DNA from: an uncultured Acidobacteriia bacterium
Lineage (GTDB): Bacteria > Acidobacteriota > Terriglobia > Bryobacterales > Bryobacteraceae
Length of the DNA stretch: 64,000 nt
Assembly (NCBI GenBank): GCA_903925975.1
Contig: CAIYHG010000041.1
Coordinates: forward strand, 37,382 to 101,381
Direction: 5' to 3'
Numbering within the stretch: the stretch's first letter is position 1; every line of letters begins with the position of its first letter. Of this stretch, positions 44,594-54,038 are shown piece by piece. Both the position numbers and the translations under genes were made by a program. A model generated the notes under the pieces. The model did no database searches. It was not told the DNA's origin and worked only from the letters and a program-made list of their open reading frames with translations.

Positions 44594-46366
44594 TTATGAC
44601 CACCTCTGTGGCTGAATGATTATTTTCAATGAATTAGGTCCAGGATGCAACGCCAATTCGATTCCTGAATCAATTTTCACCAAGGGCAAGCGATGAGATA
44701 TGAGTTCGTCCACTGGCAACTCTCCGCCAAATATAAGACTTGCGGATGAGTTTTGCAAATCGACGGAAGCGCTATAGCTGCCGAACAAAGTGCGTTCCCC
44801 CACAACAAGATCCGCGCCATTTGTCTCAACGCGCTCCGCCGCCGAAGTTTGCGCAAAAAGCAAGATCTTCGCTCCGGGCCGCGAAGAGGCCATTGCCTGC
44901 TCGATAATTCCAGGCGCCGTCGCGGCAACAATCACCACATCAGCCCCGCGGCCTTGCGTCAGCCGCTTGGCCTCGGCGCTCACATTAGTTTCCCGCACGT
45001 TCCACACGAACTGCGCGCCACAGCGGCGCGCGAGAGCCAACCGGGGTTCGATGGCATCCGTCACGGCGACCTGCGCCCCCGTGCGATGGGCCAGCATAGT
45101 GAGCATTAAGCCCATGGGCCCCTGTCCCATGACCATTACCAAATCTTCCGGCCCCAGGGGAATCTGCTCCATGGCCTTCATGCAGGTATTCAGTGGCTCT
45201 ACAAGTGCTGCCCGCTCGAAAGACACGCCGTCGGGAATCTTCTCCACGCCGCGCTCGACAATCCAATCCATCACGCGCACATACTGCGAAAATCCCCCGC
45301 CCGCGGGTTCAAACCCGGCTGTGATGCCCACCTGTTTATAACGGGGACACTGGGCATAGAGTTTCCGCCGGCAGTAGAAACAATCCAGGCAGGGAATGTG
45401 ATGAAACGCCACCACACGGTCGCCCGGGCGGAATCGCGTGACGCCGGAACCCACCGCAACCACAACTCCCGCCGTTTCGTGGCCAAAAATCCGGGGAGGC
45501 GCAAGCAGGTTATATGCAATCTTTTTGAGGTCGGTATTGCAGATGCCGCAGGCCTCCACCCTGATCAGGATTTCACCTGAGCCGATCTCGGGCGTAGGCA
45601 CTTCTTCCACCGCGACCACGCTCTTGCCGCGGTAGACCGCGGCCTGCATGGTGCTTGGAATCGGGCTCAACTCAGCATCGGCAATCAGCAAAGAAGTCTC
45701 CCTGGCGCAGGAAGCCCGGATACAGCGTTTCCGCAGCCGAATCAGTTCCGGCAAACGGACAAACGGGTGACGTAAACAACTGCCCAGAATTACCATTGTA
45801 TCGAAGTGGCCATCGGGCCGGAGGGCCGCAGTGAAATCGTTTAGCAGGTTTTCTTTGGCAAGATCGGTCACGCCCCGCACACAGGAGAACGCCACTCGAT
45901 TTACGCAGGCGCGCTCGGCAACGGCTGCAGCTTCCATATCCACGCCGCTGGCGCCCAAAGCGTGCAATGCTCTCTTTTCCTCCGAAGTTTGTACAACATG
46001 ATCGACGGTGCGAATACCTCCCACCCGGAACGGCTTCGGTCCCGTAATCGGCGTGGCCACGTATCTCTGTTCGCCCTCGGAAACGCAGTCCGCCACGACG
46101 ATATCGCCCGGCCGCAACTCCGGGTCGAGCGCTCCGCAATAACCGGCGCTAATTATGCGATCCGCCGGGAACGCCGGCAAGGCAGCGTCCACGGCCGCGG
46201 CCGCACGCACCCTTCCCACGCCGTTGGCAGCCAGCAGGACTTCGTGCCCCCCAAGCCACCCGCGGCGAGCCCAATCTATTGGCAGCGCGACGGCTTCCAT
46301 CCGCGTCGCCCGCGCCAGAATGCCGGAAAACTCCATTCGATCGGAAGCCACGATTAGAAGGCGCAT
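44594..46366 (-). CDS. hpnG: fusion of HpnG nucleosidase/phosphorylase and zinc-dependent dehydrogenase
   Basis: The 590-residue two-domain protein has residues 1 to about 220 forming a nucleoside phosphorylase-like HpnG domain, with ISAGYCGALDPELRPGDIVV and the ribose-binding GVDMEAAAVA (141-150). Residues 239-590 form a medium-chain dehydrogenase: Cys273 (CGICNTD), GHE at 295-297, structural-zinc Cys326, Cys329, Cys332 and Cys340, and the cofactor motif GQGPMG at 414-419. HpnG removes adenine from adenosylhopane. The second domain is predicted to act on the product. The ATG overlaps the hpnA stop as TGATG, so the start is well supported. There is no stop or frameshift between the domains. 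Confidence 0.92.
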   Translation of the reverse strand: MRLLIVASDRMEFSGILARATRMEAVALPIDWARRGWLGGHEVLLAANGVGRVRAAAAVDAALPAFPADRIISAGYCGALDPELRPGDIVVADCVSEGEQRYVATPITGPKPFRVGGIRTVDHVVQTSEEKRALHALGASGVDMEAAAVAERACVNRVAFSCVRGVTDLAKENLLNDFTAALRPDGHFDTMVILGSCLRHPFVRLPELIRLRKRCIRASCARETSLLIADAELSPIPSTMQAAVYRGKSVVAVEEVPTPEIGSGEILIRVEACGICNTDLKKIAYNLLAPPRIFGHETAGVVVAVGSGVTRFRPGDRVVAFHHIPCLDCFYCRRKLYAQCPRYKQVGITAGFEPAGGGFSQYVRVMDWIVERGVEKIPDGVSFERAALVEPLNTCMKAMEQIPLGPEDLVMVMGQGPMGLMLTMLAHRTGAQVAVTDAIEPRLALARRCGAQFVWNVRETNVSAEAKRLTQGRGADVVIVAATAPGIIEQAMASSRPGAKILLFAQTSAAERVETNGADLVVGERTLFGSYSASVDLQNSSASLIFGGELPVDELISHRLPLVKIDSGIELALHPGPNSLKIIIQPQRWS

Positions 46367-47364
46367 CAGGCCCGCGCCGTTTCCCTTCCGGAGCGCACGC
46401 CGAACCACTCCACCGCGCGCCCGAGCGCCACATCGGCCGGAGCCGGAGCGAACCCCAACTCACGGCGCGCCTTCTCGTGCGAAACCCACATCTTCTTCCG
46501 CGCCATCCGCACGGCTTCCATCGGTACTTGCGGAGCCCGGCCGGTCAGGTTCGCCCACCCAGTACTGCACGCCCCGGCGCACCAGGCCACCGCGAACGGA
46601 ATCCGCGCCGTGGGTGCCTTCCGGCCGGCAATCCGCGCCAACTTTCCCAGAATTTCCGCCAGCGTCAGATTCTCCGAACCGAGGATATACCGCTCCCCCG
46701 CCCTGCCGCGCTCGCACGCCAGCAGGTGCCCTTCGGCGCAATCGCGCGCGTCCACCACATTCAGCCCGGTATCGATGAAGGCCGGCATCGCGCCGCGCAA
46801 GAAATCCACAACGATCTTCCCCGTGGGCGTGGGCTTGAAGTCGTGATCGCCGATCGGCGCCGTGGGGTTCACAATCACCACCGGCAACCCTTCCGCCGCG
46901 GCTTCGAGGACAGCCTGCTCGGCAAGAAACTTCGACCGTTTGTAGTGCCCCACCATATCCGCAAGTGCCACGGGAGCCGTTTCATCCCCCAGCGCGCCCT
47001 TCGGCGCCTGCGGGATTCCGATGCAGCCCACCGTGCTGGTATAAACCATGCGCTCTATGCATGCGATGCGCGCCGCACGCAGAACGTTGCGGGTGCCCTC
47101 CACGTTCGAGGCGTACAGTTCGCCCGGGTCCTTGGCCCACAGCCGGTAATCGGCCGCCACATGGAAGAGCAGGCCGCACCCGGCGGCGGCGCGCTCGATG
47201 GAGGAGGGGTCGCGCAGGTCGCCCGAGAAGATTTCCACGTCCAGTTCCTCGACCCGGCTCCCGGGCCGCACCAGAGCGCGGACGGCGTAGCCCTTTTCGA
47301 TCAAGGCTCTGGCTACGTGCCAGCCCAGAAAGCCGGAGGCGCCGGTCACGAGGACAGGCTTCAT
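46366..47364 (-). CDS. hpnA: hopanoid-associated sugar epimerase HpnA
   Basis: The 332-residue extended short-chain dehydrogenase/epimerase has the NAD motif TGASGFLGWHVAR, and the active-site YxxxK is seen as YKRSK. Motifs STVGCIGIPQAPKG and VNPTAPIGDHDFKPTPTGKIV are typical of HpnA. It is found in most hopanoid clusters, but its reaction has not been clearly shown. I chose the ATG at 47364 over a GTG at 47382, as it begins MKPVLVTGASGFLG. The stop overlaps the next start. Confidence 0.93.
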   Translation of the reverse strand: MKPVLVTGASGFLGWHVARALIEKGYAVRALVRPGSRVEELDVEIFSGDLRDPSSIERAAAGCGLLFHVAADYRLWAKDPGELYASNVEGTRNVLRAARIACIERMVYTSTVGCIGIPQAPKGALGDETAPVALADMVGHYKRSKFLAEQAVLEAAAEGLPVVIVNPTAPIGDHDFKPTPTGKIVVDFLRGAMPAFIDTGLNVVDARDCAEGHLLACERGRAGERYILGSENLTLAEILGKLARIAGRKAPTARIPFAVAWCAGACSTGWANLTGRAPQVPMEAVRMARKKMWVSHEKARRELGFAPAPADVALGRAVEWFGVRSGRETARA

Positions 47365-47413
47365 CGGGACCGCCCGCACCAAGCAGGCATCGGGCCGAGC
47401 CCGCCGGCTGTGT

Positions 47414-48520
47414 CTAGCGCAGCGTCCATGCCAGCATCTTCAGGTTGTCCGCCAACCCTGCGTTGATGCCCAGAGCGGCCGAAGGCTCGAAGCCGCAGTG
47501 CACCATGCAGTGCTCGCAACGGGGGTCGTTCCCCGGTCCGTAGTGTTCCCAGGGCGTCTCCGTCATCAGTTCCTCGAATGTCCGGTAGTGCCCGTCAGTG
47601 ATGAGGTAACAGGGGCCTTTCCAGCCCTTGACGTTATAGGTGGGGTTGCCCCAGGCAGTGCACGGGAAATCGCGCTCGCCGCGCAGGAATTCCATATACA
47701 ACGGCGTTTGCCGCACCGGGTATTTCTGGGCTATTCGATCGAACCCGCGGAACTTCTCGTACACTTCCTCGCGCGTCATGAAGATCTCGCGGTCGTCCAC
47801 GGCGGAGTAACCGTAGGCCGGCGCGATCTGGTGCCCGTCCACGTTGAACTGCGCGAGGTACGCAAACAATTCCTCGATTTCGCGCATGTCGGTTTCTTTG
47901 TACACAGTGGTGTTCGTGCACACTTGAAACCCGGCTGCCTTGGCTAGGCGAATGCCTTCCACCGCCTCGCGGAAGACGCCCTCGCGCTCCACGCAAAGGT
48001 CGTGAGTCTTCTCCATGCCATCCAGATGGACGTTGAAATAGAAGCGCTGGTCGGGCCGGAACTCGTGCAGGCGCTTCTTGATGTACATGCCGTTGGTGCA
48101 GAGATAGATGGTCCGGTTTCTGGCAAGGATGCCGGTGGTGAGCGCTCCGATCTGCGGATACATCATCGGTTCCCCACCGCAAATGGAAACAACGGGCGCG
48201 CCGCACTCGTCCACCGCCTTGAGGCACTCCTCCACCGGCACGCGCTCGGTAATGGTGGACTCGTACTCCCTGATGCGTCCGCAACCGGTACACGTCAGAT
48301 TGCAGGCGTGTAGCGGCTCCAGCATGAGCACGATGGGGAAGCGCTTGCGGATCATCGGATGCGGCGCCGAGGCTTCTCCCGCTTTGGGCGGAAGAATGCG
48401 GAAGGGGTTCGATCCGTTCACGCCGGCAGAGGGGCCTTTCTGCCACTCCGGGCGCGGCCACATCTTGTTCTTCAGGATGTACCCCGCCAAACCAGCGGTC
48501 ATCGCGATGGGAAATTTCAT
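47414..48520 (-). CDS. hpnH: hopanoid radical SAM enzyme HpnH
   Basis: The 368-residue radical S-adenosylmethionine enzyme has cluster cysteines Cys73, Cys77 and Cys80 in CNLTCTGCG. HpnH attaches the 5'-deoxyadenosyl radical to diploptene and gives adenosylhopane. Family stretches include FPIVLMLEPLHACNLTC, YGSAVDD-like YGYSAVDDREIFMTREE and FPCTAWGNPTYNVKGWKGPC. The length is normal. It lies three bases after shc and 49 bases before hpnA. Confidence 0.95.
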   Translation of the reverse strand: MKFPIAMTAGLAGYILKNKMWPRPEWQKGPSAGVNGSNPFRILPPKAGEASAPHPMIRKRFPIVLMLEPLHACNLTCTGCGRIREYESTITERVPVEECLKAVDECGAPVVSICGGEPMMYPQIGALTTGILARNRTIYLCTNGMYIKKRLHEFRPDQRFYFNVHLDGMEKTHDLCVEREGVFREAVEGIRLAKAAGFQVCTNTTVYKETDMREIEELFAYLAQFNVDGHQIAPAYGYSAVDDREIFMTREEVYEKFRGFDRIAQKYPVRQTPLYMEFLRGERDFPCTAWGNPTYNVKGWKGPCYLITDGHYRTFEELMTETPWEHYGPGNDPRCEHCMVHCGFEPSAALGINAGLADNLKMLAWTLR

Positions 48521-48523
48521 AGT

Positions 48524-50443
48524 TCAGCCATTCGATTCCGTCCGCGTCTTCAGGCACGTTGCCAGCGCCAACAGCGGGAAATAATCCTTGTACAGACCGT
48601 AGTTCAAATAGAAAACGCCCGGGAATCCGGAGCCCGTGGCCAGTTTCTCGTCCCAGCCGCCCTCCGGCAATTGCGTCGCTACCAGGTATTCGATGCCCTG
48701 CCGGACGCTTCGGCTCTCCAAATCGCCGCCCGCGATCAGGCCGAGTATAGCCCAGGCGGTTTGCGACGGCGTGCTCCGGGCAGGCGTGAAAGTTCCGTTA
48801 TCGTAACTGGCGCAGCTTTCGCCCCAGCCGCCATCCGCGTTTTGTACGGAACGAAGCCACTCGCCGCCTCTCAGCACGGAAGCCTCGCGGTCGCTCACGC
48901 CGGAAGCGGCCAGGCCGCGCAGAGCAAAGCACGTGCCGTAAACGTAAGCCACGCCCCAGCGCCCATACCAGCTTCCATCGGCCTCCTGGTTGCGCGTCAG
49001 CCAGTCCACGCCGCGCTTAACGGCGGCTTGTTCCGCTGGAACGCCCTGGCTGGCAAGGCCCTCCAGAACGCGGCCCGTGATGTCGGCGCAAGCCGGGTCT
49101 AGCATCGCGTTGTGATCGGCAAAGGGCACATGCCGCAGAAACCGCCAGTCATTGTCCGCGTCGAACGCGGCCCAGCCTCCGTCGCGGCACTGCATCGCGA
49201 TCAGCCAATCCGCCGCCCGCCTGGCGCAAGCTGCGATTTCCGTATCCCCCGCCCCCGCCGCATTCAGCGCCAGCAGGACCATCGCCGTGTCGTCCACGTC
49301 GGGGTAATGTTCATTGGAATACTCAAACGCCCAGCCTGAGGGCTCGGCCCCGGGGCGTTTGAACGCCCAATCGCCCTTGCGGCGCACTTCCCGCGGAAGC
49401 AGCCAGCGCAAGCCGCGGAGCGCCTCTTCGGTCCCGGAACCGCTCTGGGCCAGCGCGTACGCGCCGATGGCCGTATCCCACACAGGCGAGAAACACGGTT
49501 GCAGCAAGAACCGGCTTCCGTCATCCACGATCAGGCGGTCGAACTGGCGCAGCGCTTCCACGCGCACCGGGTCGTCTTCGCCGTAGCCCAGCGCGTCGAG
49601 CGCCATTACCCCATACATCATCGCCGGGTAAATGGCCCCAAGCCCATCGGCGTGACGCATCCGTTCGAGCATCCAACGCTCGGCGCGCTTCAGCGCGCGG
49701 CCGCGGAGCGCTTGAGGGGCGAAGGGGTCCAATGTCTTGAAGGCGCGGTCCAACCCCAGGAACAGGGTGCGCCAATCGAGTCCGCCCGTTGCCGGCTGCG
49801 CTCCGGAACTCGGTTCGGGCCCGCGGATCTCATCCAGATCGAAGCCCTCCGGCGCGGGGCGCTTCGGGTTTAACGCCAGGATGATCGAGAGCGGGACGAT
49901 GATGGTTCGCGTCCAGGCCGAAACCTGGTACAGAAAACCGAACGGCAGCAGCGTGGCTTCCGGCGGAATGCTCGGGCAATCGCGCCGGGGGTAGAGCCCG
50001 AACAGGCTCAGATTCACCTTCACGTAGCTATTCGCCGCCCGAATGCCGCCCAATTCGAGGATGCGCCGGCGCAGGCGCGTCATTCTCTCGTCGTCCAGCG
50101 CAATCCCGGCGAGTTTCAACGCGAAATACGCTTTGACCGACGCGCTAACCTCGGCCGGACCCTCGGGATAAATGTTGAACCCGCCGTCGGGCAGTTGCCG
50201 TTCGAGAATCGAGCGCGCCGCTTTCTCAACCAACGGCCGCGTCGGTGGTTCCCATCGCCCGCCCGCTGGAGGATAGAGCCATAGCTGAAAGAGAATGTAG
50301 TCCGATTCGAGCGTGGTGTCAGAGGTTAGTTCGGCGCACCAATGGCCGTCTGGAAGCTGAAGGCTCTGCACCCGGCGCGCCGCGCGGCTCACCGCGGACG
50401 CCACCGCCGCCTCCATCGTCTGGATCTGTCGAGACGCGCTCAT
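48524..50443 (-). CDS. shc: squalene-hopene cyclase
   Basis: The 639-residue protein catalyses cyclisation of squalene to hopene and hopanol. The acid motif DVDDTAM places the catalytic Asp-x-Asp-Asp at residues 382-385. QW repeats are seen as QNADGGWGES, QEADGSWYGRW and QLPEGGWDE. It is a monotopic membrane enzyme; no signal peptide is expected. The ATG overlaps the ispH stop as ATGA. The presence of this gene, with hpnH and hpnG, shows that extended hopanoids are made. Confidence 0.97.
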   Translation of the reverse strand: MSASRQIQTMEAAVASAVSRAARRVQSLQLPDGHWCAELTSDTTLESDYILFQLWLYPPAGGRWEPPTRPLVEKAARSILERQLPDGGFNIYPEGPAEVSASVKAYFALKLAGIALDDERMTRLRRRILELGGIRAANSYVKVNLSLFGLYPRRDCPSIPPEATLLPFGFLYQVSAWTRTIIVPLSIILALNPKRPAPEGFDLDEIRGPEPSSGAQPATGGLDWRTLFLGLDRAFKTLDPFAPQALRGRALKRAERWMLERMRHADGLGAIYPAMMYGVMALDALGYGEDDPVRVEALRQFDRLIVDDGSRFLLQPCFSPVWDTAIGAYALAQSGSGTEEALRGLRWLLPREVRRKGDWAFKRPGAEPSGWAFEYSNEHYPDVDDTAMVLLALNAAGAGDTEIAACARRAADWLIAMQCRDGGWAAFDADNDWRFLRHVPFADHNAMLDPACADITGRVLEGLASQGVPAEQAAVKRGVDWLTRNQEADGSWYGRWGVAYVYGTCFALRGLAASGVSDREASVLRGGEWLRSVQNADGGWGESCASYDNGTFTPARSTPSQTAWAILGLIAGGDLESRSVRQGIEYLVATQLPEGGWDEKLATGSGFPGVFYLNYGLYKDYFPLLALATCLKTRTESNG

Positions 50444-51402
50444 TTAATGGACGTAATCAACTCGGAGGGCAGCGAGAAGCGCACGTCCTCTTCGACCAAA
50501 TCGATTTCCTCTAACTTCGAGAAGCCGTAATCCGCAAGGAACCGGACCAGATCCTGAACGAGGTGCTCGGGCGCCGAAGCGCCGGCGGTCACAGCCACGC
50601 TCCGAACGTTTTCGAGCCACGCGGGGTCCACTTCGCGGTAATCGTTGGCCAGATAGGAGCGCACCCCGGAGTTCACCGCCACCTCGACAAGACGCTTCGA
50701 GTTAGAGCTATTCTGCGAGCCGACCACAAGCAGCAAATCGCAGTACCCCGATACGGCCTTTACTGCCATTTGCCGGTTTTGCGTGGCGAAGCAGATATCC
50801 TGCGCCGGAGGCCCCTGGATCATCGGAAACCGGCTCTTCAGCCGGGCCACCAGTTCCTCGGTTTCATCGAGGCTCAGCGTGGTCTGCGTAAGATACCGCA
50901 CCTGCGTTGGGTCCGGCAGTTCCAGGGAATCCGCGTCCTCCAGCGTTTCCACCAGATAGGAGTGCCCGGGCACTTCGCCCAAGGTGCCGATCACCTCGTC
51001 GTGGTCCCGATGGCCGATCAAAACGATGCTATACCCGTCGCGCGCAAAGCGCACCGCCTCCAGGTGCACCTTGGTCACCAGCGGGCAGGTGGCGTCGATC
51101 ACGCACAGCTTCCGTTCGGCGGCCAGTTCCCGCACCGAGGGAGCGACGCCGTGCGCGCTAAAGATCGCGCGGGCGCCCGTTGGGACCTCGTCCAGTTCCT
51201 CGACAAAGACCGCTCCGGCTTCGCGCAGTTCGTCCACTACGTGCTTGTTGTGAACAATCTCTTTGCGCACGTAGACGGGCGGCCCGTAAAGGTCCAGGGC
51301 AATCCGGACCACATCGATGGCCCGCACCACTCCGGCGCAGAAACCGCGGGGTTTCAGGAGGTAAATCTTCTTGTCGTCCGACTCTCTATTATCTGCGCTC
51401 AT
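50440..51402 (-). CDS. ispH: 4-hydroxy-3-methylbut-2-enyl diphosphate reductase
   Basis: From the ATG at 51402 the product is 320 residues. It makes IPP and DMAPP in the last step of the MEP isoprenoid pathway using a [4Fe-4S] cluster. Motifs are KPRGFCAGVVRAI, IFSAHGVAPSV, IDATCPLV and ICFATQNRQ, containing three conserved cluster cysteines. An ATG at 51426 would add eight residues, but it lies just two bases from a TATAAT box, which favours the later start. As the first gene of the hopanoid operon it ties precursor supply to squalene and hopanoid synthesis. Confidence 0.95.
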   Translation of the reverse strand: MSADNRESDDKKIYLLKPRGFCAGVVRAIDVVRIALDLYGPPVYVRKEIVHNKHVVDELREAGAVFVEELDEVPTGARAIFSAHGVAPSVRELAAERKLCVIDATCPLVTKVHLEAVRFARDGYSIVLIGHRDHDEVIGTLGEVPGHSYLVETLEDADSLELPDPTQVRYLTQTTLSLDETEELVARLKSRFPMIQGPPAQDICFATQNRQMAVKAVSGYCDLLLVVGSQNSSNSKRLVEVAVNSGVRSYLANDYREVDPAWLENVRSVAVTAGASAPEHLVQDLVRFLADYGFSKLEEIDLVEEDVRFSLPSELITSIK

Positions 51403-51428
51403 GATGGGTAGATTGACTTGCGGCATCA

Positions 51429-51434
51429 ATTATA
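51429..51434 (-). promoter_or_regulatory. possible -10 box of the hopanoid operon
   Basis: The minus strand reads TATAAT here, 26 bases before the ispH ATG at 51402. The -35 side is weak: CGGACA at 51454-51459 with a 19-base spacer matches at four positions. Confidence 0.4.
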
Positions 51435-51537
51435 TCAGGCGCATTTCGCGAACTGTCCGTTTCGGCGATGAACGGGAGTTAATGGCCCGCAAGCGCCGCT
51501 GGGCGGCGCCGGGTGGAAGGCGCCGAGCTGAGAAATA

Positions 51538-52536
51538 TCACACGCTGGCGGGAGATCCCGTGCGCGAGAGACTCATCAGGCGATCGTCGAAATCGAAACC
51601 CGGCGTACGCGCCTTATGATTGCGTGCGTACCACCGGTAGGTTTCCTTGAGTCCGCTCTCGAAAGGAGTCATCTTGACTTTCAGCACGCGCGGAACCTTG
51701 CCCATATTCTCAGTGATGGGCGGAACGTCGAGATACTCCCCGAAATAGTACGGTTCCGTCATGGCATTCCCGCCGGCCGCGGTAATCAGGTCACGTGGAA
51801 TGCGAACGAAAACCGGGTCCGCGTTGGCGATTGCGGCCAGACGCTCCACGAGTTCCGTCTGGGTCACCGGCTTGGTATCGCCAATGTTGAACGCCTCGCC
51901 CACGGCGCGGGGCTCTGTCATGGAATTGATCATCGCCTCCACCAGATCGCGGACGAAAACGAATTGCATCAGGCGGTGGCCGTCGCCGGGGATGATGATG
52001 GGCCTTCCGGCGCGCAGGCGGTCCCAAAAGAACTGCTCCCTGTAGAACGGATTGCCTGGCCCGTAAACGAACGGAGGGCGGAAGGTAACCACCGGCAGCC
52101 CCGTCTTGGCGTGCATGCGGAACAACAGGCGTTCAGTAGTCGCCTTGTGCCGGATGTAGGGGTCGGGATGGTAATCGGGCGCGAGCGGGTCGCTCTCCTT
52201 GTGATTCAGGCCGTCTCCGTAAGCGGCGACGCTCGACATGAACACGTACCGGCTGACGCGGTTCTCGAACAACCGCACCGTCGCCTCCACCTGGGCCGCG
52301 GTCGTGCCGTTCTCCCAGTCGTAGGCGTTATCGAAAACCACGTCGTACTGGCGGCCCCACAAAGCCTCCCGCATGGACTCGGCGTCGTTGCGGTCGGCCA
52401 TGATATTCTCCGCCCGCCTCCCGAATTCATGCTTCGGTTTTCGATGGAGGATAGCTACTTCGTGCCCTCGCTTGATCAGCTCCTCAACCAGCAGGCGGCC
52501 GATAAAGAGGGTCCCTCCGATCACCAGTACTTTCAT
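51538..52536 (-). CDS. NAD-dependent epimerase/dehydratase
   Basis: The 332-residue extended SDR protein has MKVLVIGGTLFIGRLLVEEL as cofactor fold, SSVAAYGDG, the YxxxK pair as YIRHK, and FRPPFVYGPGNPFYREQFFW. The region resembles sugar-nucleotide epimerases and the plant CSP41-like group. Substrate is not evident. It lies upstream of ispH but 136 bases away, and follows the inositol phosphate synthase by 140 bases on the same strand, so it may be a separate unit acting on sugars or polar-lipid head groups. Confidence 0.85.
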   Translation of the reverse strand: MKVLVIGGTLFIGRLLVEELIKRGHEVAILHRKPKHEFGRRAENIMADRNDAESMREALWGRQYDVVFDNAYDWENGTTAAQVEATVRLFENRVSRYVFMSSVAAYGDGLNHKESDPLAPDYHPDPYIRHKATTERLLFRMHAKTGLPVVTFRPPFVYGPGNPFYREQFFWDRLRAGRPIIIPGDGHRLMQFVFVRDLVEAMINSMTEPRAVGEAFNIGDTKPVTQTELVERLAAIANADPVFVRIPRDLITAAGGNAMTEPYYFGEYLDVPPITENMGKVPRVLKVKMTPFESGLKETYRWYARNHKARTPGFDFDDRLMSLSRTGSPASV

Positions 52537-52676
52537 AGTCTCCTAGATCTCTAGACGCGAGAACGCCGCAAAACATTTCGGCGCTAAACGCGGGGCCGGG
52601 AGCTTATGGCTGGGACCCGCGGAGGTCAGCGCGGGTCCGAAGCCTCAAGCATGGCTTCAATAAAACGATACAGCAG

Positions 52677-53996
52677 CTAGTCGTAATATTCCAAGCCCAA
52701 GTGGGTGATCAGGTCCTCGCCGCCCATCCAGCGCAGGGTATTCTTCAGCTTCATGAGCTGGATGAAGATATCGTGCTCGGGATAGACTTCGGCGGCGTGC
52801 ATGGGGGCCTTGAAGTAGAAGGAGAGCCACTCCTGGATGCCTCGCATGCCCGCGCGCTGCGCAAGGTCCATAAATAGAACAAGATCCAACACCAGCGGCG
52901 CCGCCAGGATGGAATCGCGGCAAAGGAAGTTGATCTTGATCTGCATGGGATAGCCCAGCCATCCGAAGATGTCGATGTTGTCCCAGCCTTCCTTGGCGTC
53001 TCCGCGCGGCGGGTAGTATTCGATGCGGACCTTGTGGTAGTACTTCTCGTACAGATCGGGGTAGAGATTCTTCTGCAGGATGTATTCGAGCGCGGAAGAC
53101 TTACTGACCTCTTTCGATTTGAAAGAACCCGGGTCGTCCAGCACCTCGCCGTCCCGATTGCCCAGGATATTGGTGGAGAACCACCCGTTCAAACCCAGCA
53201 TGCGCGACTTGAGACCGGGGGCGATCAGCGTCTTCATGAACGTCTGGCCGCTCTTGTAGTCCTTGCCGCTCACCGGCAGATTCATGTTCCGCGCCAGTTC
53301 GAGCAGCGCGGGCATGTCCGTAGTCATGTGCGGCGCCCCGTTGGCGTAAGAGACACCGGATTTCAGGGCCGCATAGGCGTAAATCTGGCTGGGCGAGATT
53401 TCCGGGTCGTTGTTCACCAGGCCCGCCTCGAAATCCTTCAGCGTCGCATGAACCGGAGCGGGCAGATGGAACACCTCGGTTGATCCGCACCAGATCATGA
53501 CCGTGCGCGATACGCCGGTCTTCTTTTGGAACTGGCGGATATCGTCCATCACCATATGGGCGTAATCCATCTTGGATCCGCCGCCCTTCACGTTGGGCCC
53601 ATTAATCCGCTTCACGAATTCGTGGTCGAAGACGGCTGTCATCGGCTTGATCGCCGAGAGCGGCTCCTTGAGCTGCCCCAGAAGCGCCGGCTCCAGTACC
53701 CCCGCCTTGGTGGCGGCTTCGAATGCGTTGTCCTCGAAAATGTCCCATCCGCCGACCACGAGGTCTTCCATCCTGGCAAGAGGCACGAAGTCTTTGATCG
53801 CGGGCGTGCGGTTCTCGCTGCGCTTCCCCAGGCGAATCGTACCGAGCTGCGTCAATGAACCGATGGGCTTGCCCAAGCCCCGCTTGAATGCTTCCAACCC
53901 GGCGATAAAAGTCGTCGTTACGGCGCCCATGCCCGGTATCAGAACACCCAATTTGCCCTCTGCGGGCGCAATTTGGACCTTGTCGTTATTGGCCAA
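52677..53996 (-). CDS. ino1: myo-inositol-1-phosphate synthase
   Basis: The 439-residue protein converts glucose 6-phosphate to inositol 1-phosphate with NAD. Family signatures are GVLIPGMGAVTTTFIAG, MIWCGSTEV, SGKDYKSGQTFMKT, GWFSTNILGNRDGEVL and FKSKEVSK, with the conserved lysines in KSGQT and KSKEVSK. Such enzymes are uncommon in most proteobacteria, but occur in actinobacteria, Bacteroidetes, archaea and acidobacteria, where inositol serves in phosphatidylinositol lipids or solutes. The start at 53996 is divergent from the LytTR regulator, with only 42 bases between. Confidence 0.93.
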   Translation of the reverse strand: MANNDKVQIAPAEGKLGVLIPGMGAVTTTFIAGLEAFKRGLGKPIGSLTQLGTIRLGKRSENRTPAIKDFVPLARMEDLVVGGWDIFEDNAFEAATKAGVLEPALLGQLKEPLSAIKPMTAVFDHEFVKRINGPNVKGGGSKMDYAHMVMDDIRQFQKKTGVSRTVMIWCGSTEVFHLPAPVHATLKDFEAGLVNNDPEISPSQIYAYAALKSGVSYANGAPHMTTDMPALLELARNMNLPVSGKDYKSGQTFMKTLIAPGLKSRMLGLNGWFSTNILGNRDGEVLDDPGSFKSKEVSKSSALEYILQKNLYPDLYEKYYHKVRIEYYPPRGDAKEGWDNIDIFGWLGYPMQIKINFLCRDSILAAPLVLDLVLFMDLAQRAGMRGIQEWLSFYFKAPMHAAEVYPEHDIFIQLMKLKNTLRWMGGEDLITHLGLEYYD

Positions 53997-54022
53997 AACG
54001 TTCTCCTCTGGACCGAAATTGC

Positions 54023-54028
54023 TATAAT
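54023..54028 (+). promoter_or_regulatory. possible -10 box of the LytTR regulator gene
   Basis: TATAAT lies ten bases before the ATG at 54039. A good -35 is not visible. If used, the leader would be only about four bases. Confidence 0.35.
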
Positions 54029-54038
54029 ACCAGCTTCC

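Noticed and set aside
51371..51619. 82-codon plus-strand frame between ispH and the epimerase
   Set aside because: It covers the ispH start and the epimerase end, has a basic composition without any motif, and no ribosome-binding site.
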